From NCBI GenBank assembly GCA_016794025.1, contig JAEUKX010000025.1:1-50521 (forward strand): a DNA stretch of 50,521 bases. The letters run 5' to 3'. A program made the position numbers and the translations under genes. The stretch's first letter is position 1. Every line of letters begins with the position of its first letter. The notes below the pieces were generated by a model. It was not told the DNA's origin, made no database searches, and saw only the letters and a list, made by a program, of their open reading frames with translations. The DNA is from Rhodospirillales bacterium. Lineage in GTDB: Bacteria; Pseudomonadota; Alphaproteobacteria; CACIAM-22H2. Shown here one piece after another: positions 26,219 through 34,084 of this stretch.

Positions 26219-26371
26219 ATGTTTTCGCTCGCCCGCGAACTCTGGGAGTTCATGAAGGTACGCAAGAAATTCTGGCTGCTGCCGATCATCCTGATGATGG
26301 CGGTCTTCGGCGGCCTCATCGTGCTCACGAAGGGCACCGCGATCGCGCCGTTCATCTACACGATCTTCTAG
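26219..26371 (+). CDS. DUF5989 (SxtK-like) single-pass membrane micro-protein
   Basis: The product is only 50 residues. An amphipathic N-terminus (FSLARELWEFMKVRKKFWLL) leads into one membrane helix (IILMMAVFGGLIVLTKG) and a short periplasmic end (APFIYTIF). The REFxxFMKxRKKxWLxP signature is that of DUF5989/SxtK proteins, which accompany NodU-type carbamoyltransferases. A ribosome site (GAAGGAAC) is well placed. It stands between sxtJ and the carbamoyltransferase gene. Confidence 0.86.
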   Translation: MFSLARELWEFMKVRKKFWLLPIILMMAVFGGLIVLTKGTAIAPFIYTIF

Positions 26372-26379
26372 GGAACCGG

Positions 26380-28215
26380 ATGCGCATCCTCGGCCTGTCG
26401 GCGTTCTACCACGATTCCGCGGCGGCGCTCGTCGTCGACGGCACGATCGCGGCCGCCGCGCAGGAGGAACGCTTCACCCGCAAGAAGCACGACAGCCGTT
26501 TCCCCTCGAACGCGATCGCCTACTGCCTGGAGGCCGGCGGCATCACGGCGGCGGATATCGACCATGTCGTTTTCTACGACAAGCCGTTCCTGAAGTTCGA
26601 GCGGCTGCTGGAGACTTACCTCTCCTTCGCGCCACGCGGATTCCGTTCGTTCCGCATGGCGATCCCGGTCTGGCTCAAGGAGAAGCTGTTCCAGAAACAG
26701 CTTCTCGGCGACGAGCTGAAGGCGGCCGCCCCCGAGTTCGACTGGGAATCGAAACTGCTCTTCGCCGAGCACCACCAGAGCCATGCGGCCTCGGCCTTCT
26801 TCCCTTCGCCGTTCGAGGAGGCGCTCGTCCTCACCATGGACGGCGTGGGCGAGTGGGCGACGACCTCGGTCGGCATCGGGCGCGGGAACAAGCTCGAGAT
26901 GGTGCGCGAGATCCACTTCCCGCACTCGCTCGGCCTGCTCTATTCGGCCTTCACCTACTACACCGGCTTCAAGGTCAATTCGGGCGAGTACAAGGTGATG
27001 GGCTTGGCGCCCTACGGCGAGCCCAGATACACCAAGCTCATCTTCGATCACCTTGTCGACCTGAAGCCCGACGGCACGTTCCGCCTCGACATGGACTATT
27101 TCGACTACTGCACCGGCCTGACCATGACGAACGCGAAGTTCGACGCGCTGTTCGGCGGGCCGCCGCGCAAGGCCGAGCAGCTGCTCGACCAGCGCCACAT
27201 GGACCTCGCGGCTTCCGTGCAGGCGGCGCTCGAGGAGATCGTGCTGCGCCTGACGCGCTCGCTGCAGGCCGAGACGGGCCTGAAGAACCTGTGCCTTGCC
27301 GGCGGCGTGGCGCTCAACTGCGTGGCCAACGGCAAGATCCTGCGTGACGGCAAATGGGACGGCATCTGGATCCAGCCCGCTTCGGGCGATGCCGGCGGCG
27401 CGCTGGGGGCGGCCCTTGCGGGCTACCACATCTTCAAGGGCGGCGCGCGCAAGGCCGACGGCCGCAAGGACACGATGGCGGGCAGCTATCTCGGCCCCGC
27501 GTTCGCGCAGGCCGAGATCGAGCGCCGCCTCACCGCGGCCGGCGCGAAGTTCGACGTGCTTTCCGAGGCCGAACTGACTGCACGCGCGGCGGCCGACCTT
27601 GCCGACGGGCTGGCGCTGGGCTGGTTCCAGGGCCGCATGGAATTCGGGCCGCGCGCACTGGGCGGCCGCTCGATCCTGGGCGACGCGCGCAGCCCGTCGA
27701 TGCAGAAGCTGCTCAATCTCAAGGTCAAGTACCGCGAGAGCTTCCGGCCGTTCGCGCCCTCGGTGCTGCGCGAGGACGTGGCCGACTGGTTCGAGATCGA
27801 CAGCGATTCGCCCTACATGCTGCTTGTCGCCGACGTGCGCAAGGAGCGCCGCCGCGAGATGACGGCCGAGGAGCAGAAGCTGTTCGGCATCGACAAGCTG
27901 AACGTGCCGCGATCGGAAATCCCGGCCGTCACGCATGTCGACTATTCGGCGCGCATCCAGACCGTCCACGCCGACACGAATCCGCGCTATCACGCGCTCA
28001 TCTCGGCGTTCAAGGCGAAGACCGGCTGCCCGGTCATCGTCAATACGAGCTTCAACGTGCGCGGCGAGCCGATCGTGGGCTCGCCCGAGGACGCGTTCCG
28101 CTGCTTCATGGGCTCGGAGATCGAGCGCCTGGCCGTGGGCAACTGCTACCTGGTCAAGGACCGGCAGGACCCCGCGCTGAAGCTCGACTACAAGGACGCT
28201 TTCGAGCTCGACTAG
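26380..28215 (+). CDS. Carbamoyltransferase, NodU/CmcH/SxtI family
   Basis: The product is 611 residues, the usual length. These enzymes move the carbamoyl group of carbamoyl phosphate, through carbamoyl-AMP, onto a hydroxyl of a sugar or natural product. The N-terminal YrdC-like/Kae1-like fold shows GLSAFYHDSAA (His11), the metal-binding EHHQSHAASAF (His131, His132, His135), TMDGVGEW and NSGEYKVMGLAPYG. The C-terminal half has CLAGGVALNCVANGK, QGRMEFGPRALGGRSILGD and NTSFNVRGEPIV, all conserved in the family. The acceptor is unknown; with the SGNH gene next door, a surface glycan is a reasonable guess. There is no natural-product gene cluster around it. Confidence 0.94.
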   Translation: MRILGLSAFYHDSAAALVVDGTIAAAAQEERFTRKKHDSRFPSNAIAYCLEAGGITAADIDHVVFYDKPFLKFERLLETYLSFAPRGFRSFRMAIPVWLKEKLFQKQLLGDELKAAAPEFDWESKLLFAEHHQSHAASAFFPSPFEEALVLTMDGVGEWATTSVGIGRGNKLEMVREIHFPHSLGLLYSAFTYYTGFKVNSGEYKVMGLAPYGEPRYTKLIFDHLVDLKPDGTFRLDMDYFDYCTGLTMTNAKFDALFGGPPRKAEQLLDQRHMDLAASVQAALEEIVLRLTRSLQAETGLKNLCLAGGVALNCVANGKILRDGKWDGIWIQPASGDAGGALGAALAGYHIFKGGARKADGRKDTMAGSYLGPAFAQAEIERRLTAAGAKFDVLSEAELTARAAADLADGLALGWFQGRMEFGPRALGGRSILGDARSPSMQKLLNLKVKYRESFRPFAPSVLREDVADWFEIDSDSPYMLLVADVRKERRREMTAEEQKLFGIDKLNVPRSEIPAVTHVDYSARIQTVHADTNPRYHALISAFKAKTGCPVIVNTSFNVRGEPIVGSPEDAFRCFMGSEIERLAVGNCYLVKDRQDPALKLDYKDAFELD

Positions 28216-28269
28216 CTTCCGTCCCGGACCGACGTATACTTTTAGCGTCCCCGAGTCGAACCGGATGGC

Positions 28270-28656
28270 ATGAAGAAGACGCCGGACCCCAAGGCCGACA
28301 TGTATCTGGCGAAGGCGAAGCGCTTCCGCCAGCGCGCGCTCGGCTTCCGCCATACGCTGGCGCGCGAGGACCTGACGCGCGCGCACCGGCTGGAACTGGA
28401 GCAGATGGTGACCAACCTCGAAGGGGCGGCCCGCCAGCTCGAGCGCATGGCCGGCGGCGAGAAGTTCGACGTGGACGCCGAACTGAACGAGGTGCGCACG
28501 CTGCGCGCCGGCGCCGAGGGGCCCGACGCGGCGGCCGCGCGTTTCATGGCCAATGCCCGCAAGTTCGCGGCGGCCAAGACGACCGGGCCCGCCCGGCCCG
28601 CGCCGGGCCGAATCGCCCCGCGGTCGGCCAAATTCGCAAGGCGCGACGGGCGCTAA
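28270..28656 (+). CDS. Hypothetical basic helical protein
   Basis: The product is 128 residues and strongly basic (MKKTPDPKADMYLAKAKRFR), with helix-forming heptads (about 20-65) and a Pro/Ala/Arg-rich tail. There is no signal peptide, membrane helix or known motif. The gene starts 54 bases after the carbamoyltransferase stop and ends just before the heat-shock promoter of hsp20. I do not recognise it. Confidence 0.65.
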   Translation: MKKTPDPKADMYLAKAKRFRQRALGFRHTLAREDLTRAHRLELEQMVTNLEGAARQLERMAGGEKFDVDAELNEVRTLRAGAEGPDAAAARFMANARKFAAAKTTGPARPAPGRIAPRSAKFARRDGR

Positions 28657-28662
28657 CCGGGT

Positions 28663-28694
28663 CTTGATGGCCGGCGGCCACCTGCCCATATAAT
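28663..28694 (+). promoter_or_regulatory. Sigma-32-like heat-shock promoter of hsp20
   Basis: CTTGAT (28663-28668) is followed after 16 bases by CCCATATA (28685-28692), close to the known heat-shock consensus CTTGAA / CCCCATNT. The -10 part also contains a perfect TATAAT (28689-28694), so vegetative polymerase may use it as well. Transcription would begin near 28700, at the foot of the leader hairpin. Confidence 0.65.
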
Positions 28695-28699
28695 CGCCG

Positions 28700-28726
28700 G
28701 GGGAATTGCCCGTTCGGGGATTCCCC
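28700..28726 (+). promoter_or_regulatory. First leader hairpin of hsp20 mRNA
   Basis: GGGGAAT (28700-28706) pairs with ATTCCCC (28720-28726), and inside it CCC pairs with GGG around a GUUC loop. A stable upstream hairpin before the thermometer hairpin is usual in ROSE-type leaders. Confidence 0.6.
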
Positions 28727-28744
28727 GTCCATTTGCGTGCAACC

Positions 28745-28768
28745 GGCATTGCTCGACGGGAGGGTGCC
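28745..28768 (+). promoter_or_regulatory. ROSE-like RNA thermometer covering the hsp20 ribosome site
   Basis: GGCAUU-G-CUC (28745-28754) pairs with GAGGGUGCC (28760-28768) across the loop GACGG. The first G after UU is left bulged, and UUGCU faces the GGGAGGG ribosome site, five bases before the AUG at 28774. The U(U/C)GCU motif with one unpaired G opposite the Shine-Dalgarno is the hallmark of ROSE elements, which melt on heating in alphaproteobacterial small heat-shock genes. The pairing is seen directly; the temperature response is inferred. Confidence 0.72.
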
Positions 28769-28773
28769 AGACG

Positions 28774-29223
28774 ATGTCCCGCCTATCGCTTTTCAACAAC
28801 CCGCTGCTGCTGGGCTTCGACGAGTTCGAGCGCACGCTCGACCGCATCGCCAAGCATTCGGGCGAGGGCTATCCGCCCTACAACATCGAGCAGATCGGCG
28901 AGAACGGCCTGCGCATTACGCTGGCCGTGGCCGGTTTCGCGCTCGACGACCTGTCGATCACGGTCGAGAACAACCAGTTGTGCGTACGCGGCAAGCAGGC
29001 CGACGAGCCGGGCCGCGTGTTCCTGCATCGCGGCATTGCCGCGCGCCAGTTCCAGCGCAGCTTCGTGCTGGCCGACGGGATCGAGATCGCGGGCTCGACG
29101 CTCGACAACGGGCTCCTGCATATCGACCTGGTCCGGCCGCTCGCCGAGCCCAAGGCGCGCTCGATCCCCATCAATGCCGGCGCCGGTTCGTCGCCGCGCG
29201 GCAAGACCATCGAACACGGCTAG
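28774..29223 (+). CDS. hspA: Hsp20 family small heat-shock protein
   Basis: An ATP-independent holdase of 149 residues that binds unfolding proteins as a large oligomer. The opening (FNNPLLLGFDEFERTLDRI) and the alpha-crystallin domain (about 38-130: YNIEQIGENGLRITLAVAGF, LCVRGKQ, FLHRGIAARQFQRSFVLADG, GLLHIDLVRP) are those of the IbpA/HspH class. It is under a sigma-32-like promoter and a ROSE-like hairpin, and the DUF1150 gene follows 13 bases after it, the common alphaproteobacterial order. Confidence 0.93.
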   Translation: MSRLSLFNNPLLLGFDEFERTLDRIAKHSGEGYPPYNIEQIGENGLRITLAVAGFALDDLSITVENNQLCVRGKQADEPGRVFLHRGIAARQFQRSFVLADGIEIAGSTLDNGLLHIDLVRPLAEPKARSIPINAGAGSSPRGKTIEHG

Positions 29224-29236
29224 GGCGGAGGCATCC

Positions 29237-29488
29237 ATGCAGACCGGACCCGACCGCACGAACACGCTTTCGCCCGAGGACTTCGCCGCACTCGGCGCGC
29301 AGGGCGTGGCCTATGTGCGCCGCGTGCTCGAGCACGTCGATGCCAAGGCGGGCAAGAAGGGCGGCGAACCCATCGTCGTCTTCGCGATCCATGCGGCGGA
29401 CGGCGAGCGCATCGGCGGCGCGCCGTCGCGCGAGCTTGCCTTCGCCGCGATCCGCCAGCACGGGCTCGAGCCCGTCGACGCGCACTGA
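29237..29488 (+). CDS. DUF1150 family protein
   Basis: The product is 83 residues. The core FAALGAQGVAYVRRV and the later FAIHAADGERIGGAPSRELA match DUF1150, a short alphaproteobacterial family usually found right after an Hsp20 gene. Function is unknown; co-expression with the heat-shock gene suggests a part in the stress response. A GGGCGGAGGC ribosome site precedes the ATG. Confidence 0.86.
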   Translation: MQTGPDRTNTLSPEDFAALGAQGVAYVRRVLEHVDAKAGKKGGEPIVVFAIHAADGERIGGAPSRELAFAAIRQHGLEPVDAH

Positions 29489-29507
29489 AGATCCGGCTTC
29501 GCGCCGC

Positions 29508-29969
29508 TCAGGCGGCGTGCGCCGCGTGTTCGCTGAGGAGCGCGAAGAGAGCGTCCGCGCGATCCGAGCCGCGCAGCTTCTCGCACACGCGCCGGTCGCG
29601 CAGCAGGCGCGAGACGCGCGCGAGCGCTTTCAGGTGATCGGCGCCCGCGCCTTCGGGCGCCAGCAGCAGGAAGATGAGGTCGACCGGCTGTTCGTCGATC
29701 GCCTCGAAGTCGACCGGCTTCTCCAGCCGCGCGAACAGGCCCGCCAGCCGCTTGAGGCCGGGCAGCTTGCCGTGCGGGATCGCGATGCCGTTGCCCACGC
29801 CCGTCGTGCCAAGTCGCTCGCGCTCCATGACGACTTCGAAGATCTGGCGCTCGTCCGCGCCGACGATCTCGGCCGCCTTGCGTGCCAGCTCCTGCAGCGC
29901 CTGCTTCTTCGACGTCACGCGGAGATTCGCAACGACGCACTCGGGCGCCATGAATTCGGAGAATTCCAT
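29508..29969 (-). CDS. ptsN: Nitrogen PTS EIIA component PtsN
   Basis: The product is 153 residues, matching the E. coli length. It accepts phosphate from NPr at His66, seen in NGIAIPHGKLPGL, and relays metabolic state to potassium uptake, phosphatases and other targets. The ATG at 29969 (MEFSEFMAPE) is preferred; an upstream start would add 17 basic residues outside the family. It ends the kdsD-to-ptsN block, 17 bases after hpf. Confidence 0.94.
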   Translation of the reverse strand: MEFSEFMAPECVVANLRVTSKKQALQELARKAAEIVGADERQIFEVVMERERLGTTGVGNGIAIPHGKLPGLKRLAGLFARLEKPVDFEAIDEQPVDLIFLLLAPEGAGADHLKALARVSRLLRDRRVCEKLRGSDRADALFALLSEHAAHAA

Positions 29970-29986
29970 GCTCTTGCCGGGCCCGT

Positions 29987-30571
29987 TCAGCGTTTGCCGC
30001 CGGCGCCGGGATCGATCCATCCGATCGCGGCATCGGCCCGGCGGTAGACGACGTTGAGCTCGCCGTTGGTCTTGTTGCGGAACATCAGGACCGGCTTCTG
30101 CCCCAGGTCGAGGCGCGCGACGGCCTCGCCCACGCTGAGCGTGGCGATCTCGGTCGTCATTTCGGCGACGATGGGGGCCGCGGCCGGCTCGTCGGCCAGC
30201 GTCTCCGCCTCCGGCTCGATCACGGCATAGCGGGCCGGTTCGAAGGCCGTCTCCTCGGGCGTCGCCTGCTTGCCGCGCTTGCGGCCGGCAATGCGGCCCT
30301 TGTGCCGCTTCAACCGGTGGTCAAGGCGTTCCACCGCACCGTCGAAGGCGGCGTAGGGATCGGCCGCCTCATGGTGGCTCTGCAGCACCATGCCGCGGCG
30401 CACATGCACCGAGATGTCGGCGCGGAAAAGGTGGCGCTGGCGCTCGAAGACGACCTTGCCTTCGATGGCGCGACCGAAATAGCGGTCGACGGCGCCGCCC
30501 AGCGTCGTTGCAACATGGATTCTCAGCGAATCGCCCACGTCGAGGCGCTTGCCGCTCACGGACAGCTGCAT
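29987..30571 (-). CDS. hpf: Ribosome hibernation promoting factor, long form
   Basis: The product is 194 residues. The N-terminal domain (about 1-100, MQLSVSGKRLDVGDSLRIHV) binds the decoding centre of the small subunit. After a linker, the C-terminal domain (about 135-194, EIATLSVGEAVARLDLGQKP... ..GELNVVYRR) dimerises and joins two ribosomes as 100S particles. This two-domain long form is the rule in alphaproteobacteria. It has its own promoter candidate in the 258-base gap after rpoN. Confidence 0.94.
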   Translation of the reverse strand: MQLSVSGKRLDVGDSLRIHVATTLGGAVDRYFGRAIEGKVVFERQRHLFRADISVHVRRGMVLQSHHEAADPYAAFDGAVERLDHRLKRHKGRIAGRKRGKQATPEETAFEPARYAVIEPEAETLADEPAAAPIVAEMTTEIATLSVGEAVARLDLGQKPVLMFRNKTNGELNVVYRRADAAIGWIDPGAGGKR

Positions 30572-30590
30572 GGTTTCGATCTGCGTTGCT

Positions 30591-30621
30591 GTTGAAGGGA
30601 AAGGGGCGGTTGAAGGGAAAG
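30591..30621 (-). repeat. Two direct repeats in the hpf leader
   Basis: The 13-base unit GTTGAAGGGAAAG (plus strand) occurs at 30591-30603 and 30609-30621, an 18-base period, 20 bases upstream of the hpf start. On the message the copies read CUUUCCCUUCAAC. Pyrimidine-rich repeats like these could bind a protein or a small RNA; no role is known. Confidence 0.55.
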
Positions 30622-30696
30622 ACGCGGTCGATCGGACTGGATTCCGGCCCGGGAAGGGGCACGCCCGGCCACCCCGTCACCCGCGGAATTGGCGCG

Positions 30697-30726
30697 AACA
30701 TAGGGGGGCTGCGAGCGCCGCGTCAA
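30697..30726 (-). promoter_or_regulatory. Candidate vegetative promoter for hpf-ptsN
   Basis: On the minus strand TTGACG (30726-30721) and TATGTT (30702-30697) are separated by 18 bases. This would give a leader of about 120 bases carrying the two direct repeats. The rest of the 30572-30829 gap shows no coding sign. Confidence 0.5.
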
Positions 30727-30829
30727 GCCGTACGAACTGCCGAGAAACCGCATCGTCTGGCCTACCTTGAAGCCAGCCTGCGCCGCGTGCCCGCCGGGGT
30801 CAAGGCCCTTCGGCTCTGGCCGCTAACCT

Positions 30830-32353
30830 CTAGAAACCAGAGCCTTTTTCCCGCCGGCGCTGGACCGATGAGGCGATCCCCATCGCCTCGCGATACTTCG
30901 CCACGGTGCGCCTTGCGATATCGATCCCGTCGGCCTTCAGGAGCTCCACGATCCGGTCGTCGGACAGCACGTCCTTCACCGTCTCGGCGTCGATCAGCGC
31001 CTTGATCCGGTGGCGCACCGCCTCGGCCGAGTGCGCCTCGCCCCCGCCCGAGGCGGGGATGGCGGAGGTGAAGAAGTACTTGAGCTCGAAGATGCCGTGC
31101 GGCGTGGCGATGAACTTGTTCGTCGTCACGCGGCTGACGGTCGATTCGTGCATGTCGATGGCTTCCGCGATGTCGCGCAGCACCAGCGGCTTCAGGTGGC
31201 GCACGCCGTGGCGGAAGAAGCCGTCCTGCTGGCGCACGATCTCGACCGAGACCTTGAGGATCGTCTGGGCGCGCTGGTGGAGCGACTTCACCAGCCAGTT
31301 CGCCGCATGCAGGCGTTCGGCGATGAATTCCTTCTCCTGCTTCGAGCGGGCGGAGCCCTGCACGCGCGCGTGGTAGCGGGTGTTCACCAGTACGCGCGGC
31401 AGCGTGTCCTGGTTGAGCTCGACGATCCAGCTCTGGTCCGGCGCCAGGCGCATCAGCACGTCGGGCACGACGGGGCTTGCCAGCGCGCCGTCGAAGGCGA
31501 GCCCCGGCTTGGGATCGAGCGTGCGGATCTCGGCCACCATGTCCTGGATGTCCTCGAGATCGGCGCCGCACACGCGCTGGAGCTGGGCCACGTCGCGCTT
31601 GGCCAGCAGTTCGAGATTGTCGAGCAGCTTCTGCATGACCGGGTCGAGCCGGTCGCGCTCGCGAAGCTGCAGCGCCAGGCATTCCTTGAGGCTGCGTGCG
31701 AACAGGCCGGCCGGATCGAAACGCTGGCAGCGTTCGAGCACGGCCAGCACCTCGCCTTCCGTCACGCCCAGCTTGTCGGCGATCTCGGGCGTGGGCGTCG
31801 TCAGGTAGCCGCAGTCGTCGATCGCGTCGACCAGCCGTGCGGCGATCACGCGCTCGACCGGCGTGGCGAAATCGACCCCCACCTGCGCCAGCAGGTGCTC
31901 GCGCAGCGAGGTCGGCCGGGCCAGCGTCTGCTCGATGCCGAATTCGGAATCCTCGAAGTCGGAACGGCCGCCGCTGCCCTTCCACTCGCCCAGATACTCG
32001 CCCTCGCCCGCCGGTTCGTCGGCGCCGCGCGAATAGCTGTTGTCGTAGTCGACGTCGAGCGGTGTCTCGCTTGCCGGCGCGTTGCGGTCGACCGGGTCGA
32101 GCAACCGCTCGGCCGCGCCGTCCGTTCGGTTGGCGCCCGCGTCGGCAACGGCCGTCTCGGCCACTTCCGGGGGCGCGCTTTCGGCGCCCGGCTCGTCGCG
32201 TTCGAGCATCGGGTTCTGCGACAGCTCTTCCTCGACGAACTGCGAGACTTCCTGATTCGAAAGCTGCAGCAGCTTGATCGCCTGCTGCAGCTGCGGCGTC
32301 ATGACGAGCTGCTGCGTCTGCCGGAGGTCCAGACGTGGCGCCAGGCGGTTCAT
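30830..32353 (-). CDS. rpoN: RNA polymerase sigma-54 factor
   Basis: The product is 507 residues. The activator-interacting region I is glutamine-rich (LDLRQTQQLVMTPQLQQAIK and QLSNQEVSQFVEEEL). An acidic region II follows (about 55-125), then the core-binding domain and the DNA-binding part, with the helix-turn-helix IDMHESTVSRVTTNKFI and the RpoN box ARRTVAKYREAMGI near the C-terminus. It directs transcription from -24/-12 promoters with enhancer-binding proteins. The start lies 16 bases after the lptB stop, a conserved linkage. Confidence 0.96.
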   Translation of the reverse strand: MNRLAPRLDLRQTQQLVMTPQLQQAIKLLQLSNQEVSQFVEEELSQNPMLERDEPGAESAPPEVAETAVADAGANRTDGAAERLLDPVDRNAPASETPLDVDYDNSYSRGADEPAGEGEYLGEWKGSGGRSDFEDSEFGIEQTLARPTSLREHLLAQVGVDFATPVERVIAARLVDAIDDCGYLTTPTPEIADKLGVTEGEVLAVLERCQRFDPAGLFARSLKECLALQLRERDRLDPVMQKLLDNLELLAKRDVAQLQRVCGADLEDIQDMVAEIRTLDPKPGLAFDGALASPVVPDVLMRLAPDQSWIVELNQDTLPRVLVNTRYHARVQGSARSKQEKEFIAERLHAANWLVKSLHQRAQTILKVSVEIVRQQDGFFRHGVRHLKPLVLRDIAEAIDMHESTVSRVTTNKFIATPHGIFELKYFFTSAIPASGGGEAHSAEAVRHRIKALIDAETVKDVLSDDRIVELLKADGIDIARRTVAKYREAMGIASSVQRRREKGSGF

Positions 32354-32369
32354 GCCGTCGCCACCCCGC

Positions 32370-33173
32370 TCACAGCGAGAAGCGTTCGCCGAGATAGACG
32401 CGCCGCACGTCCGCCGACGCCACGATCGCGTCGGGCGTGCCGTCCATCAGGACGTGGCCATCGTGCAGGATGTAGGCGCGGTCGACGATCTCGAGCGTCT
32501 CGCGCACGTTGTGGTCGGTGATCAGCACGCCGATCCCGCGGTCCTTGAGGTGGCTCACGAGGTCGCGAATGTCGCCCACGGCGATCGGATCGATGCCGGC
32601 GAGCGGCTCGTCGAGAAGGACGAAATGCGGGTGCGAGGCGAGCGCGCGCGCGATTTCCACGCGCCGGCGCTCGCCGCCCGAAAGCGCCAGCGCGGGTGCG
32701 CGGCGCAGGTGCGTGATCGAGAATTCGGCCATCAGCTCGTCGAGGATGGCCTCGCGGCGGTCGCGGTTGGGCTCGATGAGCTCGAGCACCGCGCGGATGT
32801 TCTGCTCGACCGTCAGGCCGCGGAAGATCGACGATTCCTGCGGCAGGTAGCCGATGCCCAGGCGCGCGCGCCGGTACATCGGCAGGTCGGTGATGTCGTT
32901 GCCGTCGAGCTTGATCGTGCCGAAGTCGGGCGTGACCAGCCCTGTGATCATGTAGAAGCACGTCGTCTTGCCGGCTCCGTTGGGGCCGAGCAGGCCCACG
33001 GCCTCGCCGCGCTGGACCGTGAGCGAGACCTCGCGCACGACCGGGCGGCCCTTGTAGCGCTTGCCGATCTTGTAGGCCGCAAGCCCCGGATTGTCGGCCA
33101 CCACGCGCAGCCCCGCATCGGCCGCGGGAGCGGGCGTGTTGGTGCGCACGGGATGCGGGCGACGGTCGTTCAT
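32370..33173 (-). CDS. lptB: LPS export ABC transporter ATP-binding protein
   Basis: The ATPase that powers lipopolysaccharide extraction from the inner membrane with LptFG and LptC; 267 residues. Walker A is GPNGAGKTT, the Q-loop is GYLPQESSIFRGL, the signature is LSGGERRR, Walker B is FVLLDEP, and the switch His is in ITDHNVRETL, all in the typical LptB wording. An N-terminal extension of about 25 residues precedes the usual start. The ATG overlaps the lptA stop (ATGA). Confidence 0.95.
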   Translation of the reverse strand: MNDRRPHPVRTNTPAPAADAGLRVVADNPGLAAYKIGKRYKGRPVVREVSLTVQRGEAVGLLGPNGAGKTTCFYMITGLVTPDFGTIKLDGNDITDLPMYRRARLGIGYLPQESSIFRGLTVEQNIRAVLELIEPNRDRREAILDELMAEFSITHLRRAPALALSGGERRRVEIARALASHPHFVLLDEPLAGIDPIAVGDIRDLVSHLKDRGIGVLITDHNVRETLEIVDRAYILHDGHVLMDGTPDAIVASADVRRVYLGERFSL

Positions 33174-34084
33174 GGCTTCTTCTTCTGGTCTCCGCGCGCC
33201 GTCTGCGGGGCAAGGAGGCCGCGCACGCGGCCGTCGCCGCCGTCGCCGGGCCGCGCCAGCAGGCGCGAGATGCCGGTGTTCGTGTTGACCTCGGCGAAGT
33301 CGCCGGCCATCTGGTTGTCGCCGCGCGTCAGCCGGACATTTCCGGCGATCTGCGCGATGCCGGTCAGCATGTTGTAGACGCCGCGATCGCCGCGCGCGAT
33401 TTCCGTCGGCGTCGAGACGAACACGTTGCCGAACGCCTCGATGCGCGACAGCCGGCGGTCGCCCTCGTCCGTCTTGGCCGGGGCAGGGGCGGCGGTACGC
33501 TGGCCGGGCCGCTGGGTGCGCTGGGCCGCCGGGCGCGCGGCGGGTGCGGGCTGGTTCTGCAGGAAGTGCGCGGTCATCACGTCCGCCGACATGCGCCGTT
33601 CGGCCGAGACGACCATCGCGTTCCCGCGCGCCACGGCGATGTCGCGCTGCGCCCAGTATTCGAGGGAGTCGCGCGCGGTCAGCGTGTCGGTCGGCGTGCG
33701 CAGGCGCAGCGCCTTGCCGGTGACGACCACGACATCGCTTGCCACGTCGTAGACGCCGCGATCGCCCTCGACGGTCTGCGTGGGCGTGGCGAAGCGCACG
33801 TTGCCCACCGCCTCGTAGCGGTAGATCTCGGTGCCGCCCTCCGCGCCCGTCCTGTACCAGGCCACGAGCCGGTCGCCGTAAACGGTGTTGTCGCCCTGTC
33901 GGGCCACGGCGTCGCCGTTGGCGATGTAGCGCTGCGCGTCGCGGTCCCACTCGATGCCGTCGCGCGCGGTGATCTCGATGGGCGAGCCCGATCCGCCGCG
34001 GCCGAGATTGAGCGCCTGGCCGTGCGCCAGAGCCGGCGCCAGCATCAGCGCGAGGAGAAGCGCCGGAAGCCTCCGCGCCGTCAT
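33170..34084 (-). CDS. lptA: LPS periplasmic bridge protein LptA
   Basis: The product is 304 residues, well over the E. coli length (185). A signal peptide (RRLPALLLALMLAPALAHG) is followed by the OstA/LptA beta-jellyroll, with repeated strands such as GDRGVYDVASDVVVVTG and GDRGVYNMLTGIAQIAG. A Pro/Ala/Gln-rich insert (about 190-220) separates two stretches of the fold, accounting for the extra length. It carries LPS across the periplasm. It overlaps both lptC and lptB by four bases. Confidence 0.9.
   Translation of the reverse strand: MTARRLPALLLALMLAPALAHGQALNLGRGGSGSPIEITARDGIEWDRDAQRYIANGDAVARQGDNTVYGDRLVAWYRTGAEGGTEIYRYEAVGNVRFATPTQTVEGDRGVYDVASDVVVVTGKALRLRTPTDTLTARDSLEYWAQRDIAVARGNAMVVSAERRMSADVMTAHFLQNQPAPAARPAAQRTQRPGQRTAAPAPAKTDEGDRRLSRIEAFGNVFVSTPTEIARGDRGVYNMLTGIAQIAGNVRLTRGDNQMAGDFAEVNTNTGISRLLARPGDGGDGRVRGLLAPQTARGDQKKKP

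Noticed and set aside
26368..28749. Minus-strand open frame of 793 codons over the carbamoyltransferase gene
   Set aside because: The plus-strand product shows every conserved block of the NodU family; the antisense reading shows none.
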